Of a DNA stretch of 64,000 nt, positions 16,870-26,003 are shown piece after piece. Each line of letters starts with the position of its first letter. Position 1 is the stretch's first letter. This stretch comes from Calditrichota bacterium. Lineage in GTDB: Bacteria; Calditrichota; Calditrichia; Calditrichales; J004. The notes under the pieces are model-generated. The model did not search any database. It was not told where the DNA came from and was given only the letters and a program-made list of their open reading frames with translations. The stretch is from the NCBI GenBank assembly GCA_013112635.1, contig JABFGF010000002.1, positions 905,607-969,606 on the forward strand, read 5' to 3'. Both the position numbers and the translations under genes were made by a program.

Positions 16870-17934
16870 ATGCATCCATTACTCAAATCTGTTAGACACC
16901 TTCTTTTGTTAGTGGCAGCCTGGTTGCCGGCAGTTGCAGGAATAGCGTATGTTCATACATTTGTAGCAGGTGCTTCGTATAAGCAAGCTTTTATTTTGCT
17001 TACTCCGGTGATGGTTTTGGAGCTATTTGTTTTTTTATCGATTTGGTTTGTCTGCAAATCAACACCCTTGGAAACAAGAAATATTGGCTACTTCCTTTTA
17101 AGACATTTAGTTACTCTAGTAGTGATGAACGCAATTTGGGTCCACTTTGCAATGTTGTATAGTGAAATGCTAAATGTTATTTATGAAGCAACCATCTGGC
17201 GTACCCAGTTTGATTCCATAATGCCTGTTTTAACAGTAATTGGGGTTTTTATCTATTTTCTTTCTGCAATGCTAAGTTACTTGCTGTTGGCTTTAGAACA
17301 GGCCAGGGTTTCTGAGCAAGAAGCTTTAAACAACCAGTTAAAAGCCAGCCAGGCAGAACTACGTTTTTTAAAAGCAACAATCCATCCTCATTTTTTGTTT
17401 AACAGCTTAACTGCTCTCAGTACTCTTACAAAAACCTCTGCAGATAAAGCGCAGCAGGTTTGTTTGCAACTGGCCGAATTTTTACGCTACAGCCTTACAT
17501 TTAGTAAAAAAGAGTTTGTATCAGTCTCAGAAGAAATGGATCATATTAACAACTATCTTGGTGTTGAAAAAATCCGCCTTGGTAAGCGCTTAGACACAGC
17601 ATTTGAGATTGATGACTCTGCTTTGAATGAAACCATCCTCAGTTTTAGTTTACAACCCCTTATTGAAAATGCCATCAAACACAGCATAGAACAACGTTTG
17701 GATGGCGGTACAATCTCGCTTATTTTAAAAAAAGCCGACGGCCATATTTTTGTAAATGCTTCAAATCCCGTTGCTGAAAACAGTCAGCAAACAAAAGGCG
17801 GGCATGGGTTACCAAATTTAAAGGCGCGCCTGGAAAAAGCTTATAACAACGATGCAAAAATTTTGGCCCATAAAGGCGAAGCGGCATTTTCAGTAAAGCT
17901 ATATCTACCCCTTTTAAATACAGAACCCAAATGA
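16870..17934 (+). CDS. LytS/YehU-type sensor histidine kinase
   Basis: A 354-aa kinase with four predicted membrane segments (residues about 8-125), a short coiled coil (EQARVSEQEALNNQLKASQAEL) and the His_kinase domain with the phospho-acceptor block IHPHFLFNSL (His172). The ATPase part shows the N-box LQPLIENAIKHS and a glycine box GGHGLPNLKARL. It lacks an extracytoplasmic sensor domain, so it probably senses a membrane state. It overlaps the response regulator gene by 4 bp (ATGA), the standard translational coupling of such pairs. No ribosome site is visible before the ATG. Confidence 0.93.
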   Translation: MHPLLKSVRHLLLLVAAWLPAVAGIAYVHTFVAGASYKQAFILLTPVMVLELFVFLSIWFVCKSTPLETRNIGYFLLRHLVTLVVMNAIWVHFAMLYSEMLNVIYEATIWRTQFDSIMPVLTVIGVFIYFLSAMLSYLLLALEQARVSEQEALNNQLKASQAELRFLKATIHPHFLFNSLTALSTLTKTSADKAQQVCLQLAEFLRYSLTFSKKEFVSVSEEMDHINNYLGVEKIRLGKRLDTAFEIDDSALNETILSFSLQPLIENAIKHSIEQRLDGGTISLILKKADGHIFVNASNPVAENSQQTKGGHGLPNLKARLEKAYNNDAKILAHKGEAAFSVKLYLPLLNTEPK

Positions 17935-18671
17935 AATCCGATTCAAGAATTAAAGCAATAATCATAGATGATGAAGACCTTGCCCGCGAAGGCTTAAATC
18001 TTATGATTAGCGAAGTATCAGATATTGAAATTGTGGCTATGTGTTCAAACGGAGTAGATGCAGTAAAAACCATTAATAGTTTGAAACCGGATGTCATATT
18101 TCTCGATATAAAAATGCCAATAGTAAATGGATTTGATGTTTTAGAACTACTGGGAAAAGAGGCTCCGGCGGTTATTTTTGTTACGGCTTATGATGAGTTT
18201 GCGGTAAAAGCATTTGAGGCAAATGCATTGGATTATTTGCTTAAACCGGTGAATCCTGAACGTCTGAGAAAAAGTATTGAGAAACTGAAGAAACATTTTA
18301 AAACAGATTCATCTGCAATTGAAAATGTGATTTCTGTTCACAAAAAAGAACAGACAAATATCGAGCGAATTCTTGTCCGTGATGGAAGTACTGTTCATGT
18401 TATACCGGTTGAAGATATTCTTTGGTTAGAATCTCAGGATGATTATGTTGCCATCAAAACAGAAAAAAGTGTTTTTTTAAAATTGGAACGTTTGGGTAAA
18501 TTTGAAGAGCAATTAAATAAACAAAAGTTCAAACGTATTCACCGTTCCTATATTATTAACCTGAACTGTTTACAGCGCATAGAAAACCACCGTTTTGCAA
18601 TATTAAAAAATGGTGCTAAACTCCCGGTTAGCAGATCGGGCTACAGCCGTCTTTTTGAAACTAATGAATAA
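17931..18671 (+). CDS. LytTR-family response regulator
   Basis: A 246-aa regulator with a receiver domain (acidic pair Asp13-Asp14, phosphorylated Asp59 in FLDIKMP, lysine in LLKPVNP) and a C-terminal LytTR DNA-binding domain (VEDILWLESQDDYVAIKT, then KFKRIHRSYIINL). It is the cognate partner of the kinase gene it overlaps by 4 bp. LytTR regulators commonly control envelope, secretion or biofilm genes. Likely targets, perhaps the adjacent LiaF-like gene, cannot be read directly. Confidence 0.94.
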   Translation: MKSDSRIKAIIIDDEDLAREGLNLMISEVSDIEIVAMCSNGVDAVKTINSLKPDVIFLDIKMPIVNGFDVLELLGKEAPAVIFVTAYDEFAVKAFEANALDYLLKPVNPERLRKSIEKLKKHFKTDSSAIENVISVHKKEQTNIERILVRDGSTVHVIPVEDILWLESQDDYVAIKTEKSVFLKLERLGKFEEQLNKQKFKRIHRSYIINLNCLQRIENHRFAILKNGAKLPVSRSGYSRLFETNE

Positions 18672-18677
18672 ATCCTT

Positions 18678-19019
18678 ATGAAAAAAACAGAGCTTAAAAT
18701 CCGCATACCTCTTATTTTTGCAGCGATAATTTTTGCAGCAGCAGCCTCTGATGCATTTATAAATCAAAATATTTGGTGGGGAACCTTAAACCTTTTTGTT
18801 GCCATTGCCAATTTGTTCGCATTAAAAATAGCTCCAAAATATCCAGAACTGACCACCGTCTTTTTAGGAATTCTAAATGCTTTAATTGCTTTTTTAACGG
18901 CCTGGATTTACATAGAAGAGGGGAAACAATACATCCAGTTTGTCTGGGTTTTTACAGGGATTATTTATCTGGTTGTCTCCTATTTGTTTTTGAACAAAGC
19001 CCAAAAGAAGTATATGTGA
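18678..19019 (+). CDS. Small four-segment membrane protein
   Basis: A 113-aa hydrophobic protein with about four membrane segments (IPLIFAAIIFAAAASDAF, WGTLNLFVAIANLFAL, FLGILNALIAFLTAWIYI, VWVFTGIIYLVVSYLFL). It follows the response regulator by 6 bp and is probably cotranscribed with the kinase-regulator pair. No ribosome site is clear. No family is recognised, and no function can be stated. Confidence 0.75.
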   Translation: MKKTELKIRIPLIFAAIIFAAAASDAFINQNIWWGTLNLFVAIANLFALKIAPKYPELTTVFLGILNALIAFLTAWIYIEEGKQYIQFVWVFTGIIYLVVSYLFLNKAQKKYM

Positions 19020-19072
19020 TTTTTTCTTATAATTAAAAATGGTTTGCCTTTTGCTTACTATGAAGAAAGATA

Positions 19073-19106
19073 CTTCACCCTGAGCGAAGCCGAAGGGTCT
19101 TTTTTC
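19073..19106 (+). repeat. CCCTGAGC...GAAGGG repeat, also a possible terminator
   Basis: The segment CTTCACCCTGAGCGAAGC then CGAAGGGTCTTTTTT can pair ACCCT (19077-19081) with AGGGT (19094-19098) and is followed by six T residues. It matches the look of a widely dispersed bacterial repeat and would also act as a terminator for the upstream operon. Confidence 0.55.
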
Positions 19107-19213
19107 ACAAGTTTATTGGCTTTAATTTCCGTCAGCTTACCCCTTTATCTTTATCACTCTATTTTTTATCTTATATAACTTTCCAATTTAGTCTTATCAT
19201 AAAAGGTGGATAC

Positions 19214-21133
19214 ATGGGTGAAACCTCCGTTAAGCATTCAGCAAAGCTGGAAGATAAAAATAAATTTATCCTGAATATCTTGAAAGATATAAAAGCCTTT
19301 GAAATTATGCTTGAAAAGGGGCTTTTTGAAAAAGGGATTGAGCGTATTGGCGCAGAGCAGGAAATGGCCCTGGTCAATGAAAATTGGAAACCAGCCCCTG
19401 TAAACCGCGAAATCCTGGATTCGCTCAAAGATGATCATTTCACGACTGAACTTGCCAAGTTCAATATGGAAATCAACCTTGATCCTTTGGAGTTTAAAGG
19501 AAACTGTCTTTCAAGCCTTGAGTCGCAACTGCGGTCAATGATGGACAGGGTAGATGAGGCAGGAGATGAGTTTGGCGCCCGCCCTCTTTTAACCGGCATA
19601 CTGCCAACTATTCAAAAGTCTGATCTAAATTTTGATAATATCACACCCAACCCTCGCTATAAAATTTTATCAGATTTGCTGTTGGAGTTTCGTGGCGGGC
19701 ATTTTGAACTTCATATAAATGGTACAGACGAACTTATAACGAAACATCAAAATATACTTTTTGAAGCGTGCAATACCAGCTTTCAGGTACATCTTCAGGT
19801 AGAAGCAGATTCATTTGTCAGCAAATATAATTGGGCCCAGGCTATTTCCGGCCCGGTGCTTGCTGCTGCAACAAATTCACCCATTTTATTGGGTAAACGT
19901 TTGTGGCGCGAAACCCGCATAGCTCTGTTTCAACAATCCATAGATATTCGCAAAACCGAAAAAATTATCCGCGACAAAAATCCGCGTGTTCTGTTTGGAA
20001 ACGCTTGGGTGCGTGATTCTATAATTGAACTTTTCCAAGAAGACGTTGCCCGCCATAAAGTTATTTTTACAGCGCCAATCGAAGAAGATTCACTGGCTAT
20101 GATTGAGGAAGGTAAAATCCCAAAACTAAAAAGCCTTATGTTGCATAACGGCTCCGTTTATAAATGGAACAGGCCATGTTATGGAATTATGAACGGCAAG
20201 CCGCATCTGCGTATTGAAAACAGGTTGTTCCCTTCCGGCCCGACAGTTATTGATGAAATTGCAAATACTGCATTCTGGCTTGGATTAATGAAGGGTATGC
20301 CAAACGAATTTGAGAACATTGCAGATAAAATGGATTTTGATGATGCCAAGACAAATTTTGTAAAGGCAGGAAGAATGGGGCTTGGCGCACAGTTTACCTG
20401 GATCGGACACGAAAAAATGATTCCGTCGCACGAACTAATTTGCAAAGAGCTGTTACCAATTGCTCGGACAGGATTGGAAAGTGCAAAAATTGATAAAAAG
20501 GATATTGACACCTATCTGGATATTATCGAAGAGAGAGTTGGCTCTCAGAAAACCGGCTCACAATGGATGGTGGATTCCTTTTCCACCCTAAAAAAAGATG
20601 TAACAATCGATGAAGCCCTGGTGGCAACAACAGCAGGTTTATATAATCGCCAAAAAATTGGCAAACCGGCCCACACGTGGGATCTCGCCGTTTTAAAAGA
20701 AGGGGGGAGTTGGGTGAACCGCTACAGATATATTGGACAAATTATGTCCACGGATCTTTTTACCGTCAGCGATGAAGATTTGGTCAATTTAGTGACAAAC
20801 ATAATGGATTGGAGAAACTTCCACCAGGTACCTGTCGAGAATAAAAAAGGTGAGCTGATAGGTTTGATTTCTTCTGATTTGTTGCTCCATTATTATGGGA
20901 CAAGTTTTGGATCAGATATTGGTAATGTGACGATTGGTGATGTAATGATCCGAAATCCTGTTACGGTAAAACCGGGAACCAAAACGATTGACGCCTTAAA
21001 AATTATGCGGCAAAAAGATGTAAAATGTTTACCGGTAATTGAAGAAAGAAAACTAGTCGGAATTGTCACGGAGTTCGATTTTGTAAAAATTTGTCATGCA
21101 CTATTTGAAGAACTGGAAGGAACTACAACATAA
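19214..21133 (+). CDS. GCS2-like carboxylate-amine ligase fused to a CBS pair
   Basis: A 639-aa fusion. Residues about 1-490 resemble the GCS2/YbdK-like glutamate-cysteine-ligase fold: GAEQEMALV (metal-binding ExE-type block), KFNMEINLDPLEF, and FRGGHFELHINGTDE. From about residue 508 two CBS motifs follow (IMSTDLFTVSDEDLV...GLISSDLL and VMIRNPVTVKPGTKTIDALKIM...GIVTEFDF). The enzyme probably joins an amino acid carboxylate to an amine using ATP, with the CBS pair sensing adenine nucleotides. The substrate is unknown. AAAGGTGG precedes the ATG, and the next gene begins at the base after the stop. Confidence 0.85.
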   Translation: MGETSVKHSAKLEDKNKFILNILKDIKAFEIMLEKGLFEKGIERIGAEQEMALVNENWKPAPVNREILDSLKDDHFTTELAKFNMEINLDPLEFKGNCLSSLESQLRSMMDRVDEAGDEFGARPLLTGILPTIQKSDLNFDNITPNPRYKILSDLLLEFRGGHFELHINGTDELITKHQNILFEACNTSFQVHLQVEADSFVSKYNWAQAISGPVLAAATNSPILLGKRLWRETRIALFQQSIDIRKTEKIIRDKNPRVLFGNAWVRDSIIELFQEDVARHKVIFTAPIEEDSLAMIEEGKIPKLKSLMLHNGSVYKWNRPCYGIMNGKPHLRIENRLFPSGPTVIDEIANTAFWLGLMKGMPNEFENIADKMDFDDAKTNFVKAGRMGLGAQFTWIGHEKMIPSHELICKELLPIARTGLESAKIDKKDIDTYLDIIEERVGSQKTGSQWMVDSFSTLKKDVTIDEALVATTAGLYNRQKIGKPAHTWDLAVLKEGGSWVNRYRYIGQIMSTDLFTVSDEDLVNLVTNIMDWRNFHQVPVENKKGELIGLISSDLLLHYYGTSFGSDIGNVTIGDVMIRNPVTVKPGTKTIDALKIMRQKDVKCLPVIEERKLVGIVTEFDFVKICHALFEELEGTTT

Positions 21134-22354
21134 ATGATACGGGTTAGAAGCAAAGCATTAGATAAGGAAATCAGCATTCAAAGGGAAATTGGACGCTTTG
21201 GTGGTGATGAAACAGGACCGACAATAATAATTTTTGCAGGGATTCACGGAAACGAACCTTCGGGTGTTTTCGCAATAAACCAGGTACTTTCACAGTTAAA
21301 AGAAAGCAATCCACAGTTTTCAGGACAATTGATTGCACTAACTGGAAATGCCGCAGCGCTGGAACGAGGCGAAAGATATATTGATCGAGACCTTAATCGT
21401 ATCTGGCATGCCGATTTTATAAAAAAAATCCGCAACGGCGGGTTTGAGCAAGATGAAGTTTTGCCGGATATCAATGAACAAATTGAAATTTATAAGCAGA
21501 TCGATAATATTTTTAAAACTCATAAACCACCTTATTATTTTATAGATTTGCATACAACCTCTGCGGACAGCGTTCCATTCATAACATTAAACGACACTTT
21601 GCGAAATCGTGATTTTGCGCTTCAATTTCCATTACCATCTATTTTGGGAATAGAGGAATTTCTATCCGGAACAATGCTCAGTTTTGTAAATGAACTTGGT
21701 CCTATTGCTATTGGATTTGAGGCTGGTAGTCACGATGTTGCTTCGTCTATTGACAATCATATTTCATGTATCTGGCTGACCCTGGCTTTTTCCGGATGTA
21801 TGAAAGCAGAACAGATCCCTGATTATCAGAAACATTTTGACAGCCTGCATTCGCAATCGAAAGACAGTAAAAAAGTTTTTGAAATTCGATTTCGACACGA
21901 ACGTACGGAAGAGGAAAATTTTGAAATGCTGGCCGGCTTTGAAAATTTTCAACCCGTAAAAAAAGGCCAGCATCTTGCAGAAAATGATAGTGGGAAACTT
22001 TATGCGGTTGAAAACGGCCGAATATTTTTGCCGCTGTATCAAAAGCAGGGTGATGACGGTTATTTTATCGTTCGTGAAATTAAAATGTTCTGGCTTAAGG
22101 TTTCTGCACATTTGAGAAGATTTAATGCGGAAAGACTTTTAAAAGTGTTGCCGGGTATTAACCAGGATAAAAAAGATCCACATACTTTTTTAATAAACAC
22201 AAAAGTTGCCCATTGGCTGTTTATTGAAATATTCCACCTGTTGGGTTTTAGACATTCTGTTTCCACGGATAATCACCACTATTTTATTCGCCGTAAGTTT
22301 GATACCGAAGAACCCGAGATTTATACAGACGAGTTTATAGATTCAAATTTGTAA
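21134..22354 (+). CDS. Succinylglutamate desuccinylase/aspartoacylase-family metallohydrolase
   Basis: A 406-aa zinc carboxypeptidase-like enzyme (AstE/AspA, M14-related). It shows the first zinc motif GIHGNEPSG (His38, Glu41), a second histidine in IDLHTTS near residue 139, the substrate arginine region ERGERYIDRDLNR, and the catalytic glutamate in IGFEAGSHD (Glu196). The family cleaves N-acyl amino acids. It is longer than AspA; the C-terminal domain carries extra beta-rich segments. Its ATG directly follows the stop of the ligase-CBS gene, so the two activities are almost certainly matched, perhaps synthesis and turnover of an acyl- or aminoacyl-amino acid. Confidence 0.87.
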   Translation: MIRVRSKALDKEISIQREIGRFGGDETGPTIIIFAGIHGNEPSGVFAINQVLSQLKESNPQFSGQLIALTGNAAALERGERYIDRDLNRIWHADFIKKIRNGGFEQDEVLPDINEQIEIYKQIDNIFKTHKPPYYFIDLHTTSADSVPFITLNDTLRNRDFALQFPLPSILGIEEFLSGTMLSFVNELGPIAIGFEAGSHDVASSIDNHISCIWLTLAFSGCMKAEQIPDYQKHFDSLHSQSKDSKKVFEIRFRHERTEEENFEMLAGFENFQPVKKGQHLAENDSGKLYAVENGRIFLPLYQKQGDDGYFIVREIKMFWLKVSAHLRRFNAERLLKVLPGINQDKKDPHTFLINTKVAHWLFIEIFHLLGFRHSVSTDNHHYFIRRKFDTEEPEIYTDEFIDSNL

Positions 22355-22382
22355 TTTGTCTTAAAACCATTTCTTAATTTTA

Positions 22383-23366
22383 ATGAAACCTGTTTTTGAT
22401 AAAATCCGCTGGGGCATTATTGGCTGTGGCGACGTAACAGAAAAGAAAAGCGGACCCGCCTTTCAGAAAGTTGCTAACTCTGAGCTGGTGGCCGTTATGC
22501 GTCGTGATGCAAAACTTGCACGGGATTACGCTCAGCGTCATAATGTTCCTAATTGGTACAGTAAAGCCGATGAGCTTATAAACGATCCGCAAGTAGACGC
22601 GGTCTATATTGCCACACCACCTTCATCACATAAAGAATATACACTTGCAGTAGCTAAAGCCCGCAAACCGGTTTATGTGGAAAAGCCGATGGCTATGAAT
22701 TATGCTGAATGCCAGGAAATGATAAACACATGTGAAACGGCAAAAGTCCCTTTATTCACGGCCTTATACAGACGTGGATTGCCGAGATTTTTAAAAGTGA
22801 AAGAACTCATTGATTCAGGCTCTATTGGGGAAGTGCGTGCTGTGAACATGGCATTATATAAACCGGCTTCAACGCAGGATATTCAAGGTGGAAAGAATTG
22901 GCGTGTTGATCCGGCCATTGCAGGCTGTGGCTATTTTTGTGATCTCGCGCCACATATGATTGATTTATTAATTTATTTTCTTGGTCCAATCGATTCGGCT
23001 CAGGGTCACACTGCCAACCAGGGAAAATTGTATGATGCCGAGGATCTGGTCAGCGCCATGTTTGAATTTGAAAGCGGGGTCCAGGGAGTTGGTCTTTGGT
23101 CATTTAATGCCAATCATCATTTAGACAGAGTTGAGATAATCGGATCTAAAGGCTGCATCAAATATTCCTGTTTTATGGACAAGCCAGTTCTTCTCAATAA
23201 AAATGGAAAAGAAAAAGAATTTTCTATTGAACATCCAATTCACATCCAGCAAGCCTTGATTCAAACAATTGTTGATGAATTACTAGGCAAAGGCACGTGT
23301 CCAAGCACCGGCAAAACTGCTGCTATAACACAGCTTGTTATGGACAAAATATTAAATACACCCTGA
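22383..23366 (+). CDS. Gfo/Idh/MocA-family NAD(P)-dependent oxidoreductase
   Basis: A 327-aa oxidoreductase with the N-terminal Rossmann motif IRWGIIGCGDVTEKK, the family's EKPMA signature (lysine at the active site) and the C-terminal domain segment GCGYFCDLAPHMIDLL with the histidine. Members oxidise or reduce sugars, inositols or biliverdin-like substrates. It starts 28 bp after the hydrolase gene on the same strand and probably belongs to the ligase operon. The last codons fall in a CCCTGAGC repeat that supplies the TGA stop. The substrate is unknown. Confidence 0.9.
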   Translation: MKPVFDKIRWGIIGCGDVTEKKSGPAFQKVANSELVAVMRRDAKLARDYAQRHNVPNWYSKADELINDPQVDAVYIATPPSSHKEYTLAVAKARKPVYVEKPMAMNYAECQEMINTCETAKVPLFTALYRRGLPRFLKVKELIDSGSIGEVRAVNMALYKPASTQDIQGGKNWRVDPAIAGCGYFCDLAPHMIDLLIYFLGPIDSAQGHTANQGKLYDAEDLVSAMFEFESGVQGVGLWSFNANHHLDRVEIIGSKGCIKYSCFMDKPVLLNKNGKEKEFSIEHPIHIQQALIQTIVDELLGKGTCPSTGKTAAITQLVMDKILNTP

Positions 23367-23380
23367 GCTTGTTGAGCTTG
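23361..23380. repeat. CCCTGAGC repeat overlapping a stop codon
   Basis: CCCTGAGCTTGTTGAGCTTG at 23361-23380 resembles the 19075-19100 repeat, and its TGA (23364-23366) is the stop codon of the Gfo/Idh/MocA gene. The intergenic spacer to menE (23381-23525) has no further feature I recognise. Confidence 0.4.
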
Positions 23381-23525
23381 CAAAATCCCGACATTTTGGT
23401 CATCCTCCATAAAAAACTTTTTCTCCCGTGTCTTTTACCTACAGGATTGAATCACCTGCGCTACTTGAGTCGGTTTGTTTACTCCCACATTTGGGATCAA
23501 AAATTTTTTACTGGCAAAGAAGTGG

Positions 23526-24929
23526 TCAGAGATTGGCAGCAAGTTTGATAAAGTGTCCCCGGATAGTTTTGAATTCATTTTTAAAATTTTTTGGCCAGGG
23601 ATGAAAGACATCAGGAATTTTAAATGAAGGTAATTTTTTACTTAGCCGGGCTTTAATATTTTCGATGATTTCTTTTGAATATGGGTTGATAAATGCGATA
23701 GGACGAAATCCAAAAGTCTTGTTTTCAACAGGGACAACAATAGCTTGGTCAATACCCTCCATTTGCAGAATATATTTTTCAATTTCTTCAGGAAAAATGT
23801 TTTCTCCCCCGGAAATAAACATATTGTCTTTTCTTCCAAGTACGGTTAAGCGATTCATTTTATCAAGACGGCCTAAGTCTTTTGAAGAAAACCAATTCTT
23901 GTCATTGAGTTTGTTTTCTATTTTTCCATTGGCCCAATATCCAGAGAACAAACATTTTCCTTTTAGCAAGATTTCATTTTCATCGCCAATTTTAATGTCA
24001 TGGATTGGAAGAACCGTTGCCCCGCCAGTGTGGCCATCTTTAATTTGTTTAATTGCTACGGTTGAACTCATTTCAGTTAAGCCATAACTGGTAAAAAGAT
24101 TTAAACCATATTTTAAAGATTTGCTTATAAGCGATTGAGGAATGGCACTACCGCCCAGAAAGATAACCTTACATTGTTTCAAGATTTCAATATCTTTTTC
24201 ATTTTCCAAAAGCCAACTAAGCTGGGTTGGCACAAGGGAAATATGAGAAGGTTTATAACTTTTTAAAGCATGGCTTAAACTTTCGTCTGGAGCTGGGATT
24301 GATAAAGTTGCACCAGCCAGGAAAGCGCGAAGAATAATTGCTAGCCCTGCAACATGAAAAACCGGGAGTGCAAGTAACCAGTTATCCTTGATTGAAATAT
24401 TGAAATATTGGTTTACGGCCTGCGCGTTAGAAAAATGATTAGCTAATGAATGGACAGCGTATTTTGGTTCGCCACTACTGCCGGAAGTTAAAATTATTGT
24501 GGCAGGATTTTCTAAATCTAAAAGAATTTCTTGAGATTTTGTATCGGAGGCTGTCTCATAAATATCGGTACTTTTAATATGTTTAATGCGGATGGTTTCG
24601 TCATGGATAGTTTTTTCTGAGATATAAAATTTAGCTCGGCTTTTTTTTATGATGTTTTCAATTTGTTTCGTTGGAAATTTGGGGTTGACCGGAAATGCGA
24701 TTGCTTGGTTTAGCCAAATAGAAAATAGAATTGAAGGAAGCGATTTTGCCGAAATGTCGTTTATCAGTATAAGATCGCCTTTTTTTACACCGGACTTTTT
24801 TAAAAAAAATGAAAAATGATTTATGGCTTCATAAAACTTTTCAAAAGAAAACGTATCCTTTCCTGATTTTATGAAAACATTGGAGGAAATTTCTTCAATA
24901 TGTTTTTCAAGGCTAAAATGCGTGTTCAT
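23526..24929 (-). CDS. menE: o-Succinylbenzoate-CoA ligase
   Basis: A 467-aa ANL-superfamily adenylating enzyme. The AMP-binding P-loop (ILTSGSSGEPKYAV), the A5 motif SYGLTEMSS, the A7-like SSKDLGRLD, and the A8 hinge (LGRKDNMFISGGENIFPEEIE) are clear. It activates o-succinylbenzoate to its CoA thioester. The assignment among ANL enzymes rests on its place at the end of the complete men cluster. It overlaps menC by 17 bp. A lysine near the C-terminus, the A10 equivalent, is in the region FKTIRGHF. Confidence 0.92.
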   Translation of the reverse strand: MNTHFSLEKHIEEISSNVFIKSGKDTFSFEKFYEAINHFSFFLKKSGVKKGDLILINDISAKSLPSILFSIWLNQAIAFPVNPKFPTKQIENIIKKSRAKFYISEKTIHDETIRIKHIKSTDIYETASDTKSQEILLDLENPATIILTSGSSGEPKYAVHSLANHFSNAQAVNQYFNISIKDNWLLALPVFHVAGLAIILRAFLAGATLSIPAPDESLSHALKSYKPSHISLVPTQLSWLLENEKDIEILKQCKVIFLGGSAIPQSLISKSLKYGLNLFTSYGLTEMSSTVAIKQIKDGHTGGATVLPIHDIKIGDENEILLKGKCLFSGYWANGKIENKLNDKNWFSSKDLGRLDKMNRLTVLGRKDNMFISGGENIFPEEIEKYILQMEGIDQAIVVPVENKTFGFRPIAFINPYSKEIIENIKARLSKKLPSFKIPDVFHPWPKNFKNEFKTIRGHFIKLAANL

Positions 24930-25998
24930 GAATTTTTTTCAATTTGTTTCTTTTGAGCTGAAAGCTTTGGTTTGAAAGATCAATAGAATTGTTAATTGCA
25001 GAAAAAGCAGGTATTGTAATATCCTCTTTTAGCCAGTTAAATGTATCAAGCCCGTGCGCTAAACCATTTGTACCATATGCAGCAGCTAAGTTGCAGATTG
25101 CTCTAAGCCCAACGCCGGATTCAAATGTACTCGAAAAAACAATACCTTTGTTTTGATTTGCTGCCCAATTAACCCAGTCTCTTGTTTTAGACAAATATCC
25201 CAAAACCGCTGGTTTTAATATGAGTGTCTTTAATCCGTCAAAATTTTTCATCTGGTTAACGGTATTTTGCAAAAGTGATTCATCAAAAGCATAGGGAATT
25301 TTTGTTTCACGGTAAAAATTTTCAAATAATTCCGGATTAGAACAAGGCTCCTCAAGATACTCAATATTTGTAGATTTGACAGCTTTTCCAAATTTAACAG
25401 CTTCATCAAACTTCCAGGACTGATTGGCATCAAGCCGTAAACTAATCTTACCACCAAATAACTCGTTTAGCTCTTTAATCAGATTGATTTCTTCTTCAAT
25501 TGCATGTGTTGCGACTTTCACTTTGATGCTTTGGTAGTTTTTTGAAAATAGTTTCTTGGCACTTTCTACAATCTCAGCAGGCGAGCCAGTCAATAATCCA
25601 TTTATAAAAACTTCACTGATATTATCTGAACCTAATATTGTTACAGGACTCAGTTTAGTTTTCGCAGATTTCAATTCGACGAAAGCCCAATCCAGTGCAA
25701 ATCGCAGAGAGGGAGAACATTCAGGAAGTGAATTTAGTATTTGCCAAATATCAGAGCCACTTTGTGAATCCAATTCCGAAAAAATGGGATAAATATTTTT
25801 GAATTCATCAATAATATCCTGAAGTGATTCCTTATGTAATCCAGGAAAAGGTGCGGCATCTCCAAGACCGGTTAAGCCGTTTCTATCTATGATTTCAACA
25901 ATCAAGCCATCCCGATGATCCTGAGCAGAGCCTTTCATTAGGAGCTGTTTTTTTAAAGGCAGAGAATATTTATAAAGGGAGATTTTACTCAGCTTCAT
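24913..25998 (-). CDS. menC: o-Succinylbenzoate synthase
   Basis: A 361-aa enolase-superfamily enzyme that dehydrates SHCHC to o-succinylbenzoate. It shows the KVKVATH catalytic-lysine region, SLRLDANQSW (first metal Asp), YLEEPCSNPE (Glu metal ligand), AFDESLL (third metal residue) and LILKPAVLG (second catalytic Lys). Gene order and overlap with menE (17 bp) fix the role as MenC rather than a dipeptide epimerase. A 5-bp gap separates it from menA. Confidence 0.93.
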   Translation of the reverse strand: MKLSKISLYKYSLPLKKQLLMKGSAQDHRDGLIVEIIDRNGLTGLGDAAPFPGLHKESLQDIIDEFKNIYPIFSELDSQSGSDIWQILNSLPECSPSLRFALDWAFVELKSAKTKLSPVTILGSDNISEVFINGLLTGSPAEIVESAKKLFSKNYQSIKVKVATHAIEEEINLIKELNELFGGKISLRLDANQSWKFDEAVKFGKAVKSTNIEYLEEPCSNPELFENFYRETKIPYAFDESLLQNTVNQMKNFDGLKTLILKPAVLGYLSKTRDWVNWAANQNKGIVFSSTFESGVGLRAICNLAAAYGTNGLAHGLDTFNWLKEDITIPAFSAINNSIDLSNQSFQLKRNKLKKIHEHAF

Positions 25999-26003
25999 GA
26001 GAA

